This document shows, piece by piece, positions 42,920 to 52,978 of a stretch of DNA of 64,000 bases (within the stretch, counting starts at the first letter, position 1; each line of letters starts with the position of its first letter). Made by a program: the position numbers and the translations under genes. Location: positions 1 to 64,000 of the forward strand of contig CAKTFH010000010.1 of NCBI GenBank assembly GCA_934555895.1. Reading direction: 5' to 3'. This DNA is from an uncultured Muribaculaceae bacterium (GTDB lineage Bacteria; Bacteroidota; Bacteroidia; Bacteroidales; Muribaculaceae). Below the pieces are notes generated by a model. That model did no database searches and had not been told where the DNA came from. It saw nothing but the letters and a program-made list of their open reading frames with translations.

Positions 42920-43621
42920 TCATTTTTTATGTTTTCTGACAACATTCCACACCACATAGCCAAGGCAGCACACAAGCAACACTATGCCACCGATGGTGAG
43001 GTAGCCGTTGTATTGCTCGACCTTGGCGTAGAGCTGGTCGATAGCCACGGTCTTGCCCAGCCAATAGCCCAATATAGTGAGGATACAATTCCACACGCCG
43101 GCGCCAAGAGCCGTGAATATAATGAATTTTACGATATTCATGCGCGCCAGACCGGCGGGAATACTTATGAGCTGTCGCACAGCGGGGATAAGGCGCCCGA
43201 CGAAGGTGCTCACGGCGCCGTGTTCGTCGAAATAATGTTCGGCGTGCTCCACTTTTTCTTTGTCAAGAAGACAGGCATGGCCCAGACGGCTGTTGGCAAA
43301 AGCATAGACAATAGGACGCCCGACCCACACTGAAAGCACATAATTGATAAGGGCCCCCACAATGGCGCCTGCGGTGGCCACAAGCACTATCAGAAACACA
43401 TTCAGATCGGGGATATTGATCACGCGGCCTTCATACACGAGCTGCCTGGTGGTCTGGGCGGCAAGAAAGGCAGCCGGAGGCACCACAACCTCGGAAGGGA
43501 AGGGCAGGAATGAACTTTCAATGACCATGAATAAGAACACGAGCCAATAGCCGGCGTTTTCGATAAAAAGCTGAAGAAGATATTGAGCGCTCGCGTAGTC
43601 GCTTATCGCACATTCAATCAT
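42920..43621 (-). CDS. DedA-family membrane protein
   Basis: 233 residues from MIECAISDYASAQYLL. The DedA/SNARE-associated core is visible: FMVIESSFLPFPSEVVVPPAAFLA, then GALINYVLSVWVGRP and the FVGRLIPAVRQLISIPAGLARM motif with its conserved arginines. Such proteins move undecaprenyl phosphate or other lipids across the inner membrane and maintain membrane potential. The promoter (-7 TAATTTTG, minus, 43679-43672) fixes the start at 43621 rather than an upstream ATG. Confidence 0.9.
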   Translation of the reverse strand: MIECAISDYASAQYLLQLFIENAGYWLVFLFMVIESSFLPFPSEVVVPPAAFLAAQTTRQLVYEGRVINIPDLNVFLIVLVATAGAIVGALINYVLSVWVGRPIVYAFANSRLGHACLLDKEKVEHAEHYFDEHGAVSTFVGRLIPAVRQLISIPAGLARMNIVKFIIFTALGAGVWNCILTILGYWLGKTVAIDQLYAKVEQYNGYLTIGGIVLLVCCLGYVVWNVVRKHKK

Positions 43622-43671
43622 AGTTGATTCTTTGAATGGAACTGTCGTTAGGGTGTGTTTATATTTTTTCG

Positions 43672-43679
43672 CAAAATTA
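43672..43679 (-). promoter_or_regulatory. -7 element TAATTTTG of the dedA-rpe operon
   Basis: It matches TAnnTTTG on the minus strand, 50 bp before the dedA ATG. Confidence 0.6.
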
Positions 43680-43715
43680 CGACTTTTTCCCGATTTGGCC
43701 ACCTGCGTGGACATG

Positions 43716-43759
43716 AAAAAAGCCGGGCCCTGAGGTTGCACTCCCCGAGGTCCGGCTTT
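43716..43759 (-). terminator. Terminator of the M13 peptidase gene
   Basis: The stem AAAGCCGG/CCGGCTTT (43759-43752 with 43726-43719), with partial pairing further in, is followed by a T run (T6 on the minus strand). It lies 34 bp after the stop. Confidence 0.75.
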
Positions 43760-43793
43760 ATATTATAGGAATATTCTATATGTCAGGCGTATA

Positions 43794-45836
43794 TTACCAG
43801 ATGATCACCTGCTCTGCGGCAGGACGGAAGAGCTTACTTCCCTCCTTCACACCGAAAGCTTTGAAGAACGGCTCGATGTTGCGGAGTGTGACGTTCACGC
43901 GGTTCTCGGCAAGCGAATGCACATCGCCGATGGTGAGGTTGCGCTTCTCCTCGTCGCGGATGTTGGTGGCCCAGATGTTGGCGTAGTTGAGGTAGAATGC
44001 CTGATCGGGGGTGAAGCCGTCGATGAGAGCCTCCTGCGACTCGACATCCACTCCTTTGCGTTTCTGCGAATCGAGGAACGCGGTGTGCGACACACGCAGA
44101 CCACCCTGGTCGGCGATGTTCTCACCCATGGTGTAGGAGCCGTTGGCGAAGAGGCCCGGGAGAATCTCCACTTTGTCGAATTGCTCACCGAGCTTCTTGG
44201 TGAGGGCCTCGAACGCCTCGGTGTCTTCGGGAGTCCACCAGTTGGCCATGTTGCCCTTGGCGTCGAAATTGCGGCCCTGGTCATCGAATCCGTGAGTCAT
44301 CTCGTGGCCGATAACCACGCCTATGCCGCCATAGTTCTCGGCGTCGGATGCCTCCGGATCGAAGAAGGGATTCTGCAAGATAGCTGCAGGGAACACAATC
44401 TCGTTCGCAAGAGGATTATAGTAGGCGTTCACAGTCTGAGGAGTCATGCCCCACTCGCTCTTATCCACCGGTTTGCCCCATTTTGCCAGCTGCTCGTCGT
44501 TGTGCCACATGCGGGCTGCATGCACATTGCGATAGTAGGAATTGGCAGGATCAATAGCCATCGAAGAGTAATCCTTCCACTTGTCGGGATAGCCGATTTT
44601 CACAGTGAAGGCGCTGAGCTTCTCAATGGCCTTGAGTTTGGTCTCATCAGTCATCCAGGGGAGGTTGATGATATGCTTGCCAAGCGAGGTCTTGAGGTTG
44701 CCCACAAGGTCGAGCATCTTCTGCTTTGAGCTTTCGGGGAAATATTTTTCCACATAGAGGCGACCGATGGCCTCGCCCATATAGCTGTCGGGCACTGCCA
44801 GAGCGCGTTTCCACTGCGGGCGTTGCTCCTGTACACCCGAGCGCACTTTGGAGAACTCAAACGAGGTGTCGGTAAACTTCTCGCTCAGGAAAGGCGCTGC
44901 CTGCGATACATATTTCCACAGATAATAGTCTTTCTTCTCGCGGTCGGATAGCGATGCCACGAGGTTGTCGCTCTGGCTCATGCCGCGGGGGTCTTCAAGT
45001 ATATAGTCCGATGGGGTGTCGATGCCCATGGTTTCGATGAAGAAGCGGTTCCAGGGCAAGTGGGGATACTGCTCCTTAAGCTGCGCGATAGTGCGGGGAT
45101 TGTAAAGCGCGGGTATATTGCGGCTCTCCTCGCGGGTCATGGCGCTGTCGGCGATGGCGGTCTCGATCTTCATCACGTTCTTCATGATGCGCTGGGCGTC
45201 TTTTTTCTTGTAGCCTGCGTTCATCATCTGGCCCACGATGAGCTTCTCATAGGCGTTGCGTATGCGCTTTGTCTCGGGGTCGTCCTTGAGATAGTAGTCG
45301 CGGTCGCCCATGCCCATCGAACCACCGCTGAGATACATGGCATACCGGTTGGAGTCCATCATGTCCTCCATCGGACCTGCGCCGAAGAAGGGACTCGAGT
45401 AATATTTGTGCATCCAGAGCAGGAGGTCTTCCATCTCCTCAGGCTTGGCGTTCTCAATTTTGAGAAGGTCATCAACGATAGGCGCTATGCCGTCGCGATT
45501 GCGACGGTCAAGATCCATTCCCTGCGAATAGAGAGTCCAGATTTTGGCGGCGTTGCTGCCGCGCTCGGGATTGGTTGCTCCGAGGTTGAGCACTATATCC
45601 TTCACCTTAGCCTCGGCCGAGTCAGCCAGGATGTTGAACACGCCGTAGCGCGCATATTCAGCAGTGAGCGGATGGGCTTCCATCCAGCCTCTGTTCACAT
45701 GCATGTAGAAGTCATCGCCGGCAGGAATCGAATTGTCGATATAAGCCGGATTCACACTTTTCAAATGCTCGGCAGAGGCTACGCCTGTGGCCATTGTCAG
45801 AGCTGCCATTGCAATTATTGTCTTTCCGAATTTCAT
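43794..45836 (-). CDS. M13-family (neprilysin-like) metallopeptidase
   Basis: A secreted zinc peptidase of 680 residues with a signal peptide (MKFGKTIIAMAALTMATGVASA). The zinc motif HEMTH is at residues 511-515 (VIGHEMTHGFDDQGRNFD); the third ligand is in ENIADQGG, and NAYYNPLANEIVFPAAIL precedes it as expected. The C-terminus has the family's PFFKAFGVKEGSKLFRPAAEQVIIW ending. It probably degrades oligopeptides in the periplasm or outside the cell. Bacteroidales often carry several such genes. Confidence 0.95.
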   Translation of the reverse strand: MKFGKTIIAMAALTMATGVASAEHLKSVNPAYIDNSIPAGDDFYMHVNRGWMEAHPLTAEYARYGVFNILADSAEAKVKDIVLNLGATNPERGSNAAKIWTLYSQGMDLDRRNRDGIAPIVDDLLKIENAKPEEMEDLLLWMHKYYSSPFFGAGPMEDMMDSNRYAMYLSGGSMGMGDRDYYLKDDPETKRIRNAYEKLIVGQMMNAGYKKKDAQRIMKNVMKIETAIADSAMTREESRNIPALYNPRTIAQLKEQYPHLPWNRFFIETMGIDTPSDYILEDPRGMSQSDNLVASLSDREKKDYYLWKYVSQAAPFLSEKFTDTSFEFSKVRSGVQEQRPQWKRALAVPDSYMGEAIGRLYVEKYFPESSKQKMLDLVGNLKTSLGKHIINLPWMTDETKLKAIEKLSAFTVKIGYPDKWKDYSSMAIDPANSYYRNVHAARMWHNDEQLAKWGKPVDKSEWGMTPQTVNAYYNPLANEIVFPAAILQNPFFDPEASDAENYGGIGVVIGHEMTHGFDDQGRNFDAKGNMANWWTPEDTEAFEALTKKLGEQFDKVEILPGLFANGSYTMGENIADQGGLRVSHTAFLDSQKRKGVDVESQEALIDGFTPDQAFYLNYANIWATNIRDEEKRNLTIGDVHSLAENRVNVTLRNIEPFFKAFGVKEGSKLFRPAAEQVIIW

Positions 45837-45915
45837 TTATCGTTGGTAATGTTAAAATACTCTACTTTATTTGATGCCGGAATGCTGGAAAAGTTGCATC
45901 CGCTTCAAAAATTTT

Positions 45916-47271
45916 TCATTGAGGATGTGCAAGTTTTTCCAAAGCCTCGAAATCGATATGCGGGGCAGCCTCGGCTCCTTTGCGTTTGCGATGGAAATTC
46001 GCGCCATAGGGAGTTGTTGCATCAACGAAACCACAATGCTGCAAAAAGAAGCTGTCACCGTTCAGGCCGCCGTTTACATCAGTTCGCGCTCCGCTTCGCC
46101 CGGTGTCATCGCATGTAAATGCCGAGTCGACAATTTCATGCCACTGGCCATTTTTATCACGCATCCACTGATTGGAAAAATTCACGGAGCGAGGTTTGTA
46201 GCTCATCCACGGGAGAAAGCACTCCAGAAATGAATGAGGATACATATACCATGTATCGGTTTTCGGCCGCAACAGGCTTGACAACAAATGCCATGTGCCA
46301 TTCTCGTCACAGAAATATCCGGTGTAAACCGTATTGCCATCACCATCGGGACGCACACGCACCAGAGTGCGATATGTGTTTCCAGGCTTCCATTCGTAGT
46401 GCATAAAACTCTGCTTGCCCGACCCCTCATGCCCGAAGTCGCGGGCTGTGACACCTTCACCGACGGAAAGCACTTTCACGTGACTGTCCTCAGGTATATC
46501 ACCCGGATTATCAGTTTTAAAGGGACTCCACACTGAAAACAGCACCAGATTACCGTTGCTGCCATCAGGCGCGGTAATCGACTGTATACCCATATACCCC
46601 TCGGCGAAGCCGGTCAGCATAAAATAAGTGCCATTCACATCACACCCTTCTGGCACCGTAACCTCATTGTAGAAATATTCAATATCTTCCTGAGGCTTGG
46701 CATAATGCAAATGAGCGGCGGGTCCGCGGCGAATCCAAAAGGCTCTATCAGCATCACGGTCGGCGGCGAAATGCATTTCTCCGTCCACAGCATCGCCTTC
46801 GACTGTCAGGGTTGTAATCTCACCGAAGACATCACCGGTTTTTGATTCTCCCATAAAATCGACTTTCACATAGCCCGGATTCTTTACACGGAAAGTGCCG
46901 GCATCATATATCCTCTTTTCGCCACCCTTCAGCTTTACAGTGTGGCTTTTGCCATCCACACTGACCTTTATTTTTGATTTAGCACCGAAAGCACCGGCCG
47001 TACCGGTAATCCACATCTTGAATTCTCCGGTGCGACTACACTTGAAAAATGCAGACAACACGGTGGATGGAGCATCCCAGCGCCGCACATCCCCTTCAAG
47101 TGTCAGAATCCCCGATGTATCTTCGCTATAAGACGGCTCACATGCCTCGCCTGAAGTGACATAAAGATTGCCCTTCATCGGAATATGCACGGCATCGGCT
47201 CGCGGAACGCTTCCACCTGACATAGCCACACACCGGGCTAACAGCAAAGCTATTACTATAATTTTACGCAT
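45916..47271 (-). CDS. Secreted DUF3472-type protein
   Basis: 451 residues with a signal peptide. An N-terminal DUF5077-like beta domain (SAFFKCSRTGEFKMWITGTAG) precedes a DUF3472 domain (YFYNEVTVPEGCDVNGTYFM, GYMGIQSITAPDGSNGNLVLFSVWSPF, TYRTLVRVRPDGDGNTVYTGYF). Such proteins are found beside polysaccharide utilisation genes and are assumed to bind glycans, but their role is unproven. It follows ychF by 19 bp. Confidence 0.75.
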   Translation of the reverse strand: MRKIIVIALLLARCVAMSGGSVPRADAVHIPMKGNLYVTSGEACEPSYSEDTSGILTLEGDVRRWDAPSTVLSAFFKCSRTGEFKMWITGTAGAFGAKSKIKVSVDGKSHTVKLKGGEKRIYDAGTFRVKNPGYVKVDFMGESKTGDVFGEITTLTVEGDAVDGEMHFAADRDADRAFWIRRGPAAHLHYAKPQEDIEYFYNEVTVPEGCDVNGTYFMLTGFAEGYMGIQSITAPDGSNGNLVLFSVWSPFKTDNPGDIPEDSHVKVLSVGEGVTARDFGHEGSGKQSFMHYEWKPGNTYRTLVRVRPDGDGNTVYTGYFCDENGTWHLLSSLLRPKTDTWYMYPHSFLECFLPWMSYKPRSVNFSNQWMRDKNGQWHEIVDSAFTCDDTGRSGARTDVNGGLNGDSFFLQHCGFVDATTPYGANFHRKRKGAEAAPHIDFEALEKLAHPQ

Positions 47272-47290
47272 CGGGAGATAATTTTAGTTG

Positions 47291-48394
47291 TTACACATTG
47301 AAGCGGAAATGCATTATATCGCCGTCCTGCACGATATATTCCTTGCCTTCCACTCCGAGCTTGCCGGCCTCTTTCACACCGGTCTCGCCGCCGAGATTCA
47401 CATAGTCGTCGTATTTGATGACCTCGGCGCGGATGAAACCCTTCTCGAAATCGGTATGGATGACGCCGGCACACTGGGGAGCCTTGGCGCCGCGCATGAA
47501 TGTCCATGCTCGCACCTCGTCGGGGCCTGCGGTGAAGAATGTCTGGAGATTGAGCAGAGCGTAAGCCGAACGGATAAGACGGGCCACACCACTCTCCTCG
47601 AGACCGATTTCCGCAAGGAACTCCTGACGCTCCTCGTAGGTGTCGAGCTCGGCTATATCGGCCTCGGTCTGAGCTGCCACGATGAGCAGCTGTGCGTTCT
47701 CGTCCTTAATGGCCTCGCGCACGGCATCGACATATTTATTGCCGTTCACGGCCGATGCGTCGTCGACATTGCACACATAGAGCACCGGCTTGGCGGTGAG
47801 CAGGAATAGCTCGCGTGCAAACTTGCGTTCGTCGGGAGTCTCCAGCTCCACCGAGCGGGCAGGCTTGCCCTGATCAAGAGCCTCTTTGAATTTGCACAGC
47901 ACCTCATACTGCAGCTTGGCCACTTTGTCGCCGCCGGTCTGCGCCTGCTTCTGGGTGCGGGCTATGCGGCTCTCAATGGTCTCGAGGTCCTTGAGCTGCA
48001 GCTCGTAATCGATGATTTCCTTGTCGCGCACGGGGTCAATGGAACCGTCGACATGGGTTATGTTGTCGTTGTCGAAACAGCGCAGCACATGTATTATGGC
48101 ATCGGTCTCACGGATGTTGGCCAGAAATTTGTTGCCGAGGCCCTCGCCCTTGGAAGCGCCTTTCACAAGGCCGGCGATGTCGACGATCTCGACTGTGGCC
48201 GGCACTATGCTGCGCGGCTGACACATCTCCACAAGTTTGTTGAGGCGGTCATCGGGCACCGTAATCACACCCACATTAGGCTCGATGGTGCAGAAAGGGA
48301 AGTTGGCGCTCTGCGCCTTTGCATTCGACAGACAGTTGAAGAGGGTACTTTTGCCCACATTGGGAAGCCCCACAATACCACATTGAAGCGACAT
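47291..48394 (-). CDS. ychF: Redox-regulated ATPase/ribosome-associated P-loop protein YchF
   Basis: An Obg-family P-loop NTPase (in E. coli an ATPase) that associates with ribosomes. The 367-residue product has the P loop GLPNVGKS at residues 9-16, [29 protein letters not shown], the base-recognition NVDD segment, and the C-terminal TGS-like domain ([31 protein letters not shown], ending [15 protein letters not shown]). Its promoter lies at 48469-48476. Confidence 0.96.
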   Translation of the reverse strand: MSLQCGIVGLPNVGKSTLFNCLSNAKAQSANFPFCTIEPNVGVITVPDDRLNKLVEMCQPRSIVPATVEIVDIAGLVKGASKGEGLGNKFLANIRETDAIIHVLRCFDNDNITHVDGSIDPVRDKEIIDYELQLKDLETIESRIARTQKQAQTGGDKVAKLQYEVLCKFKEALDQGKPARSVELETPDERKFARELFLLTAKPVLYVCNVDDASAVNGNKYVDAVREAIKDENAQLLIVAAQTEADIAELDTYEERQEFLAEIGLEESGVARLIRSAYALLNLQTFFTAGPDEVRAWTFMRGAKAPQCAGVIHTDFEKGFIRAEVIKYDDYVNLGGETGVKEAGKLGVEGKEYIVQDGDIMHFRFNV

Positions 48395-48468
48395 ATCTTT
48401 ATGATTATTGCTCGTTATCTATTGTTACAATCTTTACGTGCCGACAGCCAAAGCGCTGAGCACGACCG

Positions 48469-48476
48469 CAAAGTTA
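48469..48476 (-). promoter_or_regulatory. -7 element TAACTTTG of ychF
   Basis: It matches TAnnTTTG on the minus strand, 74 bp before the ATG and only 2 bp after the T8 run of the pump operon's terminator. Confidence 0.65.
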
Positions 48477-48478
48477 CG

Positions 48479-48530
48479 AAAAAAAACAGAAACCACCACT
48501 GTCGGAGTGATTTCCGGTAGCGGTGGCTTC
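48479..48530 (-). terminator. Terminator of the RND efflux operon
   Basis: A 12-bp stem (48530-48519 with 48500-48489, two wobbles) with an 18-nt loop, followed by a T8 run. It lies 25 bp after the pump gene stop. Confidence 0.8.
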
Positions 48531-48555
48531 AATGCGATTGGCGCTGAATAACTGG

Positions 48556-51500
48556 CTATTGTTTGTCGGGCGCAGCAGGCGAATCGGATGGAGTTCCGGC
48601 CTTATGACTGTCGGAGGAGGCCGGAGCGCCTTTGAAGGCAAATACTTTGCTGAGATATTTTTCCTGGAAATTCTGCAGCATTTCCCAGAAATTCGGCACA
48701 AACAGCGAACCCACCAAAGCATTGAGCGCCATACCGAACACTACGGCTGTGCCAAGACTGATACGGCTTTCGGCACCTGCGCCGGTGGCGAAAAGCATCG
48801 GCATCACACCGAACACAAAGGCAAGCGCAGTCATCATGATGGGGCGGAACCGCACTATACCGCCCTGGCGGGCCGCCTCGCGCACCGGCATGCCGGCCTT
48901 GCGGTAGTCGATGGCATATTCCACGATAAGAATAGCATTTTTCGCCGCCAGACCCAGCAGCAGTATTATGCCGATCTGGGTGTATATGCTGATGCTCTGG
49001 TTCATGAAGAAACATCCGATTATAGTGCCGAGAATCGCCGTAGGCATAGCAATTATTACGGCAATCGGGTCAGTCCAGCTCTCATACTGCGCGGCAAGCA
49101 CAAGCAGCGTCATTATGATGGCGAACATAAGCACCACCGTAATGGTGGTCCCGGCCTGAGTCTCCTGATAGGCCTCTCCGGTCCACGCATATCCGTAGTT
49201 TCCGCCGGAAGCCTCATTAACAATCTCCTCCATGGCCGCGATTGCCTGCGATGAGCTTGTGCCATGCGACGGAGTTGCTGTGAGGGAGGCGGTCTCATAC
49301 ATGTTGTACCGGCTCACTGACGATGGTCCCATAACTGTCGACACTTTGGCAAACGAGCCGAAAGGCACCATTTCGCCGACACTGTTGCGCACTGTCAGAT
49401 TCATTATGTCGCCGGGATGACTGCGTGCCCATCCCTGTGCGGCGATATTCACCTGATAAACCTTGTTGAACTCCACGAAATCATTAACATAGGAACCTCC
49501 GACAAACGCCGACAATGCAGAGTTTACATCCTCAAGATTGAGGCCCATAAGCTCAATGCGATCGCGGTCCATGGTAACCTGATATTGCGGCACATTGCCT
49601 TCATACAGCGATGTGACCGATTTTATGGCGGGAGATTTGGCAGCATCGCCCTCGATAGCCTTCAATGCTTTGGCAAGGCCGTCGGCTCCCTGTGAATTGA
49701 TATCGAGCAATTGCATCTGCAGGCCTGAAGTCATGCCCAGGCCCGGAATGGCAGGAGGCGACACAGCGAATGTTATCGCTTCCTGAAGACCCGCACACCG
49801 CTCGTTGAAACGCTCTATCACGGCCTCCACACTGTGTGCCTTACCTTTGCGTTCCTTCCAGGGTTTCAGCATCACGAAGAGTGAACCAAAGTTGCTTCCG
49901 GCGCCCCCAGCGATGAACGAAAAGCCCGAGATTTCAATCGCGTCTTCCACCTCCGGCATACTGAGCACAATATCAGATACCTGCGAGACAATCTTGTCGG
50001 TACGATCAAGCGAAGCGCCTGTGGGAAGTTGTACCGAAGCGAGAAAATAGCCCATATCCTCCTCAGGCACGTAGCTTGTGGGCCAGCGCATAAATCCCCA
50101 GAAGGCAGCGGCGCACAGCAACAGATACACGCCAATGGCCACAACCGGCCGCCGCAGACAGCGCCCCACCCAGTCGGTATATACCTTAAGAGTTGCCGCC
50201 CAGCCTTTATTAAACCATTTGAACAGAAAGAATCTGGTCGGCTTCTTAGGCCGCAGGAATAAGGCACACATGGCCGGAGTGAAGGTCAGGGCATTGAAGC
50301 CTGAAAAAGCGGTAGACACGGCAATGGTGAGGGCAAACTGTTTGTAAAGCTCACCGGTAATACCTGAGATAAAGGCTGTGGGTATGAAGACCGACAACAG
50401 CACCAGCACCTCGCCCACCACCGGCCCGGTAAGCTCGGTCATGGCCTTTTCAGCAGCCTGACGAGGAGTCATCTTCCCTTCATCAACTATTCGCGAACAG
50501 TCTTCCACCACCACTATAGCGTCGTCGACCACAATGGCTATGGCAAGCACCAGACCAAACAGAGTGAGCGTGTTGAGCGTGAAGCCGAGCAGCTTCATCA
50601 CGGCAAATGTGGCTATGAGCGACACCGGTATGGTAATCATGGGTATAATCACCGCCCTCCAGCTCTGCAGGAACAGCATAATCACCAGCATCACTATGAG
50701 AGTGGTCTCCACAAAGGTCACCAGCACCTCATCGATAGAAGCCGACACGAAGTCGGTGGTATTCATAAGTATGCGATAGTGCACACCCGGAGGCAGATAA
50801 GGAGCCAGATTCTCAAGTTCTTTCTCCACCTCGCCTGCCACAGCAAGGGCATTGGCATCGGAGCGCTGATAGATACCTATCAGGCCGGCTTCCTGACCCG
50901 ATACACGCGATATGGCACTGTAATCCTGACTTCCGAGCTCCACTCTGGCAATGTCGCGCATGCGCAACAGACCACCATCCTCATCGGTACGTAGTATTAT
51001 ATTGCCAAATTGCTCGGCGGTAACAAGCCTGCCGGGCGATGAGAGCGTAAACTGGAACTCGGCCGGCTCACTCACCGGCCGACCGCCTACCGAACCGGCC
51101 GACACCTCCATGTTCTGTGAGCGAATGGCGGCAAGCACATCGTTGGGGGTAATGCCACGCACACGCATCATGTCGGGGTCCATCCACACACGCATGCTGT
51201 ATTTCCCGGCACCGAAAGCCTGCACACCGCCCACTCCGTCGAGGCGTGAGAGCGGCTGCACCAGATGCAATTGGGCATAATTTGTAAGATACAGAGCATC
51301 ATATCGGCCCGGCTCATCGCTTTCCAGAGCAACAAACAGAAGGATATTGGTGCTTTCGGAGTTTACGCTGACACCCTGCTGGGTCACCTGCGACGGCAGC
51401 TGTGGCTCAGCCTGGTTCACCAGATTCTGCACCTTCACAGTAGCATCATCGATATCCACATCGTTCTCGAAAGTCACGGTAAGCGAGTACGAACCATCGT

Positions 51501-51753
51501 TACCCGAATTTGAACTCATGTACAGCATTCCCTCCACGCCGTTGACAGCCTCTTCTATCGGGGCTCCGATGGTCTCTGCCACTGTCTTGGCATCGGCTCC
51601 TGGATAATTGGCATTCACGCGCACGGTGGGAGGCATGATGTCGGGATACTGCGCTATAGGCAGCGTTTTCACCGTCACCAGTCCCACCAATATCATCAAT
51701 ATCGCCAGCACTGTGGCGAAAATAGGTCTGTCTATGAAAAATCTCGAAAACAT
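48556..51753 (-). CDS. RND multidrug efflux pump, HAE1 type
   Basis: The inner-membrane proton-driven pump of a tripartite exporter. The 1065-residue length is standard. It starts MFSRFFIDRPIFATVLAILM, the RND signature; the proton-relay aspartates of transmembrane helix 4 are in AIAIVVDDAIVVVEDC, and there are two large periplasmic loops and twelve helices as in AcrB. The C-terminal AAKNAILIVEYA and RPIMMTALAFVFGVMPMLF motifs are intact. It forms an operon with adaptor and outer-membrane factor. No regulator gene lies beside it. Confidence 0.95.
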   Translation of the reverse strand: MFSRFFIDRPIFATVLAILMILVGLVTVKTLPIAQYPDIMPPTVRVNANYPGADAKTVAETIGAPIEEAVNGVEGMLYMSSNSGNDGSYSLTVTFENDVDIDDATVKVQNLVNQAEPQLPSQVTQQGVSVNSESTNILLFVALESDEPGRYDALYLTNYAQLHLVQPLSRLDGVGGVQAFGAGKYSMRVWMDPDMMRVRGITPNDVLAAIRSQNMEVSAGSVGGRPVSEPAEFQFTLSSPGRLVTAEQFGNIILRTDEDGGLLRMRDIARVELGSQDYSAISRVSGQEAGLIGIYQRSDANALAVAGEVEKELENLAPYLPPGVHYRILMNTTDFVSASIDEVLVTFVETTLIVMLVIMLFLQSWRAVIIPMITIPVSLIATFAVMKLLGFTLNTLTLFGLVLAIAIVVDDAIVVVEDCSRIVDEGKMTPRQAAEKAMTELTGPVVGEVLVLLSVFIPTAFISGITGELYKQFALTIAVSTAFSGFNALTFTPAMCALFLRPKKPTRFFLFKWFNKGWAATLKVYTDWVGRCLRRPVVAIGVYLLLCAAAFWGFMRWPTSYVPEEDMGYFLASVQLPTGASLDRTDKIVSQVSDIVLSMPEVEDAIEISGFSFIAGGAGSNFGSLFVMLKPWKERKGKAHSVEAVIERFNERCAGLQEAITFAVSPPAIPGLGMTSGLQMQLLDINSQGADGLAKALKAIEGDAAKSPAIKSVTSLYEGNVPQYQVTMDRDRIELMGLNLEDVNSALSAFVGGSYVNDFVEFNKVYQVNIAAQGWARSHPGDIMNLTVRNSVGEMVPFGSFAKVSTVMGPSSVSRYNMYETASLTATPSHGTSSSQAIAAMEEIVNEASGGNYGYAWTGEAYQETQAGTTITVVLMFAIIMTLLVLAAQYESWTDPIAVIIAMPTAILGTIIGCFFMNQSISIYTQIGIILLLGLAAKNAILIVEYAIDYRKAGMPVREAARQGGIVRFRPIMMTALAFVFGVMPMLFATGAGAESRISLGTAVVFGMALNALVGSLFVPNFWEMLQNFQEKYLSKVFAFKGAPASSDSHKAGTPSDSPAAPDKQ

Positions 51754-51809
51754 GGTCTGAAACTTTTGTGATGTTTATATCGTCACCTCCGCTAAGCAAG
51801 CACGCATGC

Positions 51810-52943
51810 TCATTTGCCACGCGCTGTCTCTCCCGGCATCTGAGGCTTCACTTTCATGCCATCGCGCACCTTCAGGAGGGCGCGGGTCACATAGCGGCTG
51901 TCGGGACTCAGACCGGAGTTGACTATACGCATCGAATCACGGTAAACATCACCCACCGTGATGGGGGTATAGACTACCTTGTCGGAATCATTCACCACAT
52001 ACACATATTTGCCAAGTTGGTCGGTGCCGATGGCTGCATCCTTTATAAGCATGGCATGCGGGTCGACTGCATAGGGGAGATCCACAGTGCAGTACATGCC
52101 GTTCTTGAGCTCACCGTCGGGATTGTTTATCTCTACGCGCAACTCGATGGTACCGGTAGACTTCTGTACTGCCGGCGCCTCATACGACAGTTTTCCGTAA
52201 TAGGGGCGCACAACACTGTCGCCGAAGTTCACTCTCACATGGTCATAATCAACTTCTTTCCCTTTGCGGGTTTCGGTCATTTCGAGATAGTGTGTGTCTT
52301 CCACCGTGAATACGGCCTCTACTATACGGTCATCGTAGATGGTGAGCAGCTTCACCGGCGACATGCCACCGGCCACATAATCGCCCACCACGACCGAAGC
52401 AGCGGAAGCGCGGCCCGAAAGCGGAGCCCGCACAGTGCAGTAGCCCAGATTGGTGCGCGCATCGGTCACAGCGGCACGGGCGCTCTTGATGGCTGCCTCG
52501 CTCTGGTCAAGGTTACTGCGGGCCTGCACCACATCCATCTTCGACACGGCATCGCTCTCGAGCGCCTTGGTCATGGCCTCATATTGCTTCTTGCAGTATT
52601 CATTGTTGGCCAGAGCTGTCTCCAGACGCGATTCAGCTTCGTGGAGGGCCGCTTCGTAAGTAGTACTCTCGATTGAGAAGAGCGGCGCCCCGGATTGCAC
52701 GAAGTCGCCGTTGTTATAATGTTTGGCGGTGATAAGCCCGTTGACACGAGCCACCACTCCGGCGTCGCGATCTGAGATAAGGAAACCGGGGTACTGCTTG
52801 TGAAGCACCACCGAATCAATCTTAGGCACCGCCACGCTCACCGGCATCTCGCCTTCGGAGGCGTTTTCTTTCTTCGAATGGCACGACACGGCGCCAAGGA
52901 GCGCTGCGGCCATGAATATCGGGTAGACAGCTGTTGTTTTCAT
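51810..52943 (-). CDS. RND efflux periplasmic adaptor lipoprotein
   Basis: 377 residues with a lipoprotein signal (lipobox AVSC, then HSKKENAS). The membrane-fusion plan is visible: a lipoyl half-motif (GFLISDRDAGVVARVNGLI), a coiled hairpin (about residues 100-165, EAESRLETALANNEYCKKQYEAM), the second lipoyl half (RAPLSGRASAASVVVGDYVAGG), then a beta-barrel and membrane-proximal domain. It links the pump to the outer-membrane channel. Gap to the pump 56 bp. Confidence 0.94.
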   Translation of the reverse strand: MKTTAVYPIFMAAALLGAVSCHSKKENASEGEMPVSVAVPKIDSVVLHKQYPGFLISDRDAGVVARVNGLITAKHYNNGDFVQSGAPLFSIESTTYEAALHEAESRLETALANNEYCKKQYEAMTKALESDAVSKMDVVQARSNLDQSEAAIKSARAAVTDARTNLGYCTVRAPLSGRASAASVVVGDYVAGGMSPVKLLTIYDDRIVEAVFTVEDTHYLEMTETRKGKEVDYDHVRVNFGDSVVRPYYGKLSYEAPAVQKSTGTIELRVEINNPDGELKNGMYCTVDLPYAVDPHAMLIKDAAIGTDQLGKYVYVVNDSDKVVYTPITVGDVYRDSMRIVNSGLSPDSRYVTRALLKVRDGMKVKPQMPGETARGK

Positions 52944-52978
52944 AATTGACTGCTGATTCTGAAAGTTTCATAATTTGC

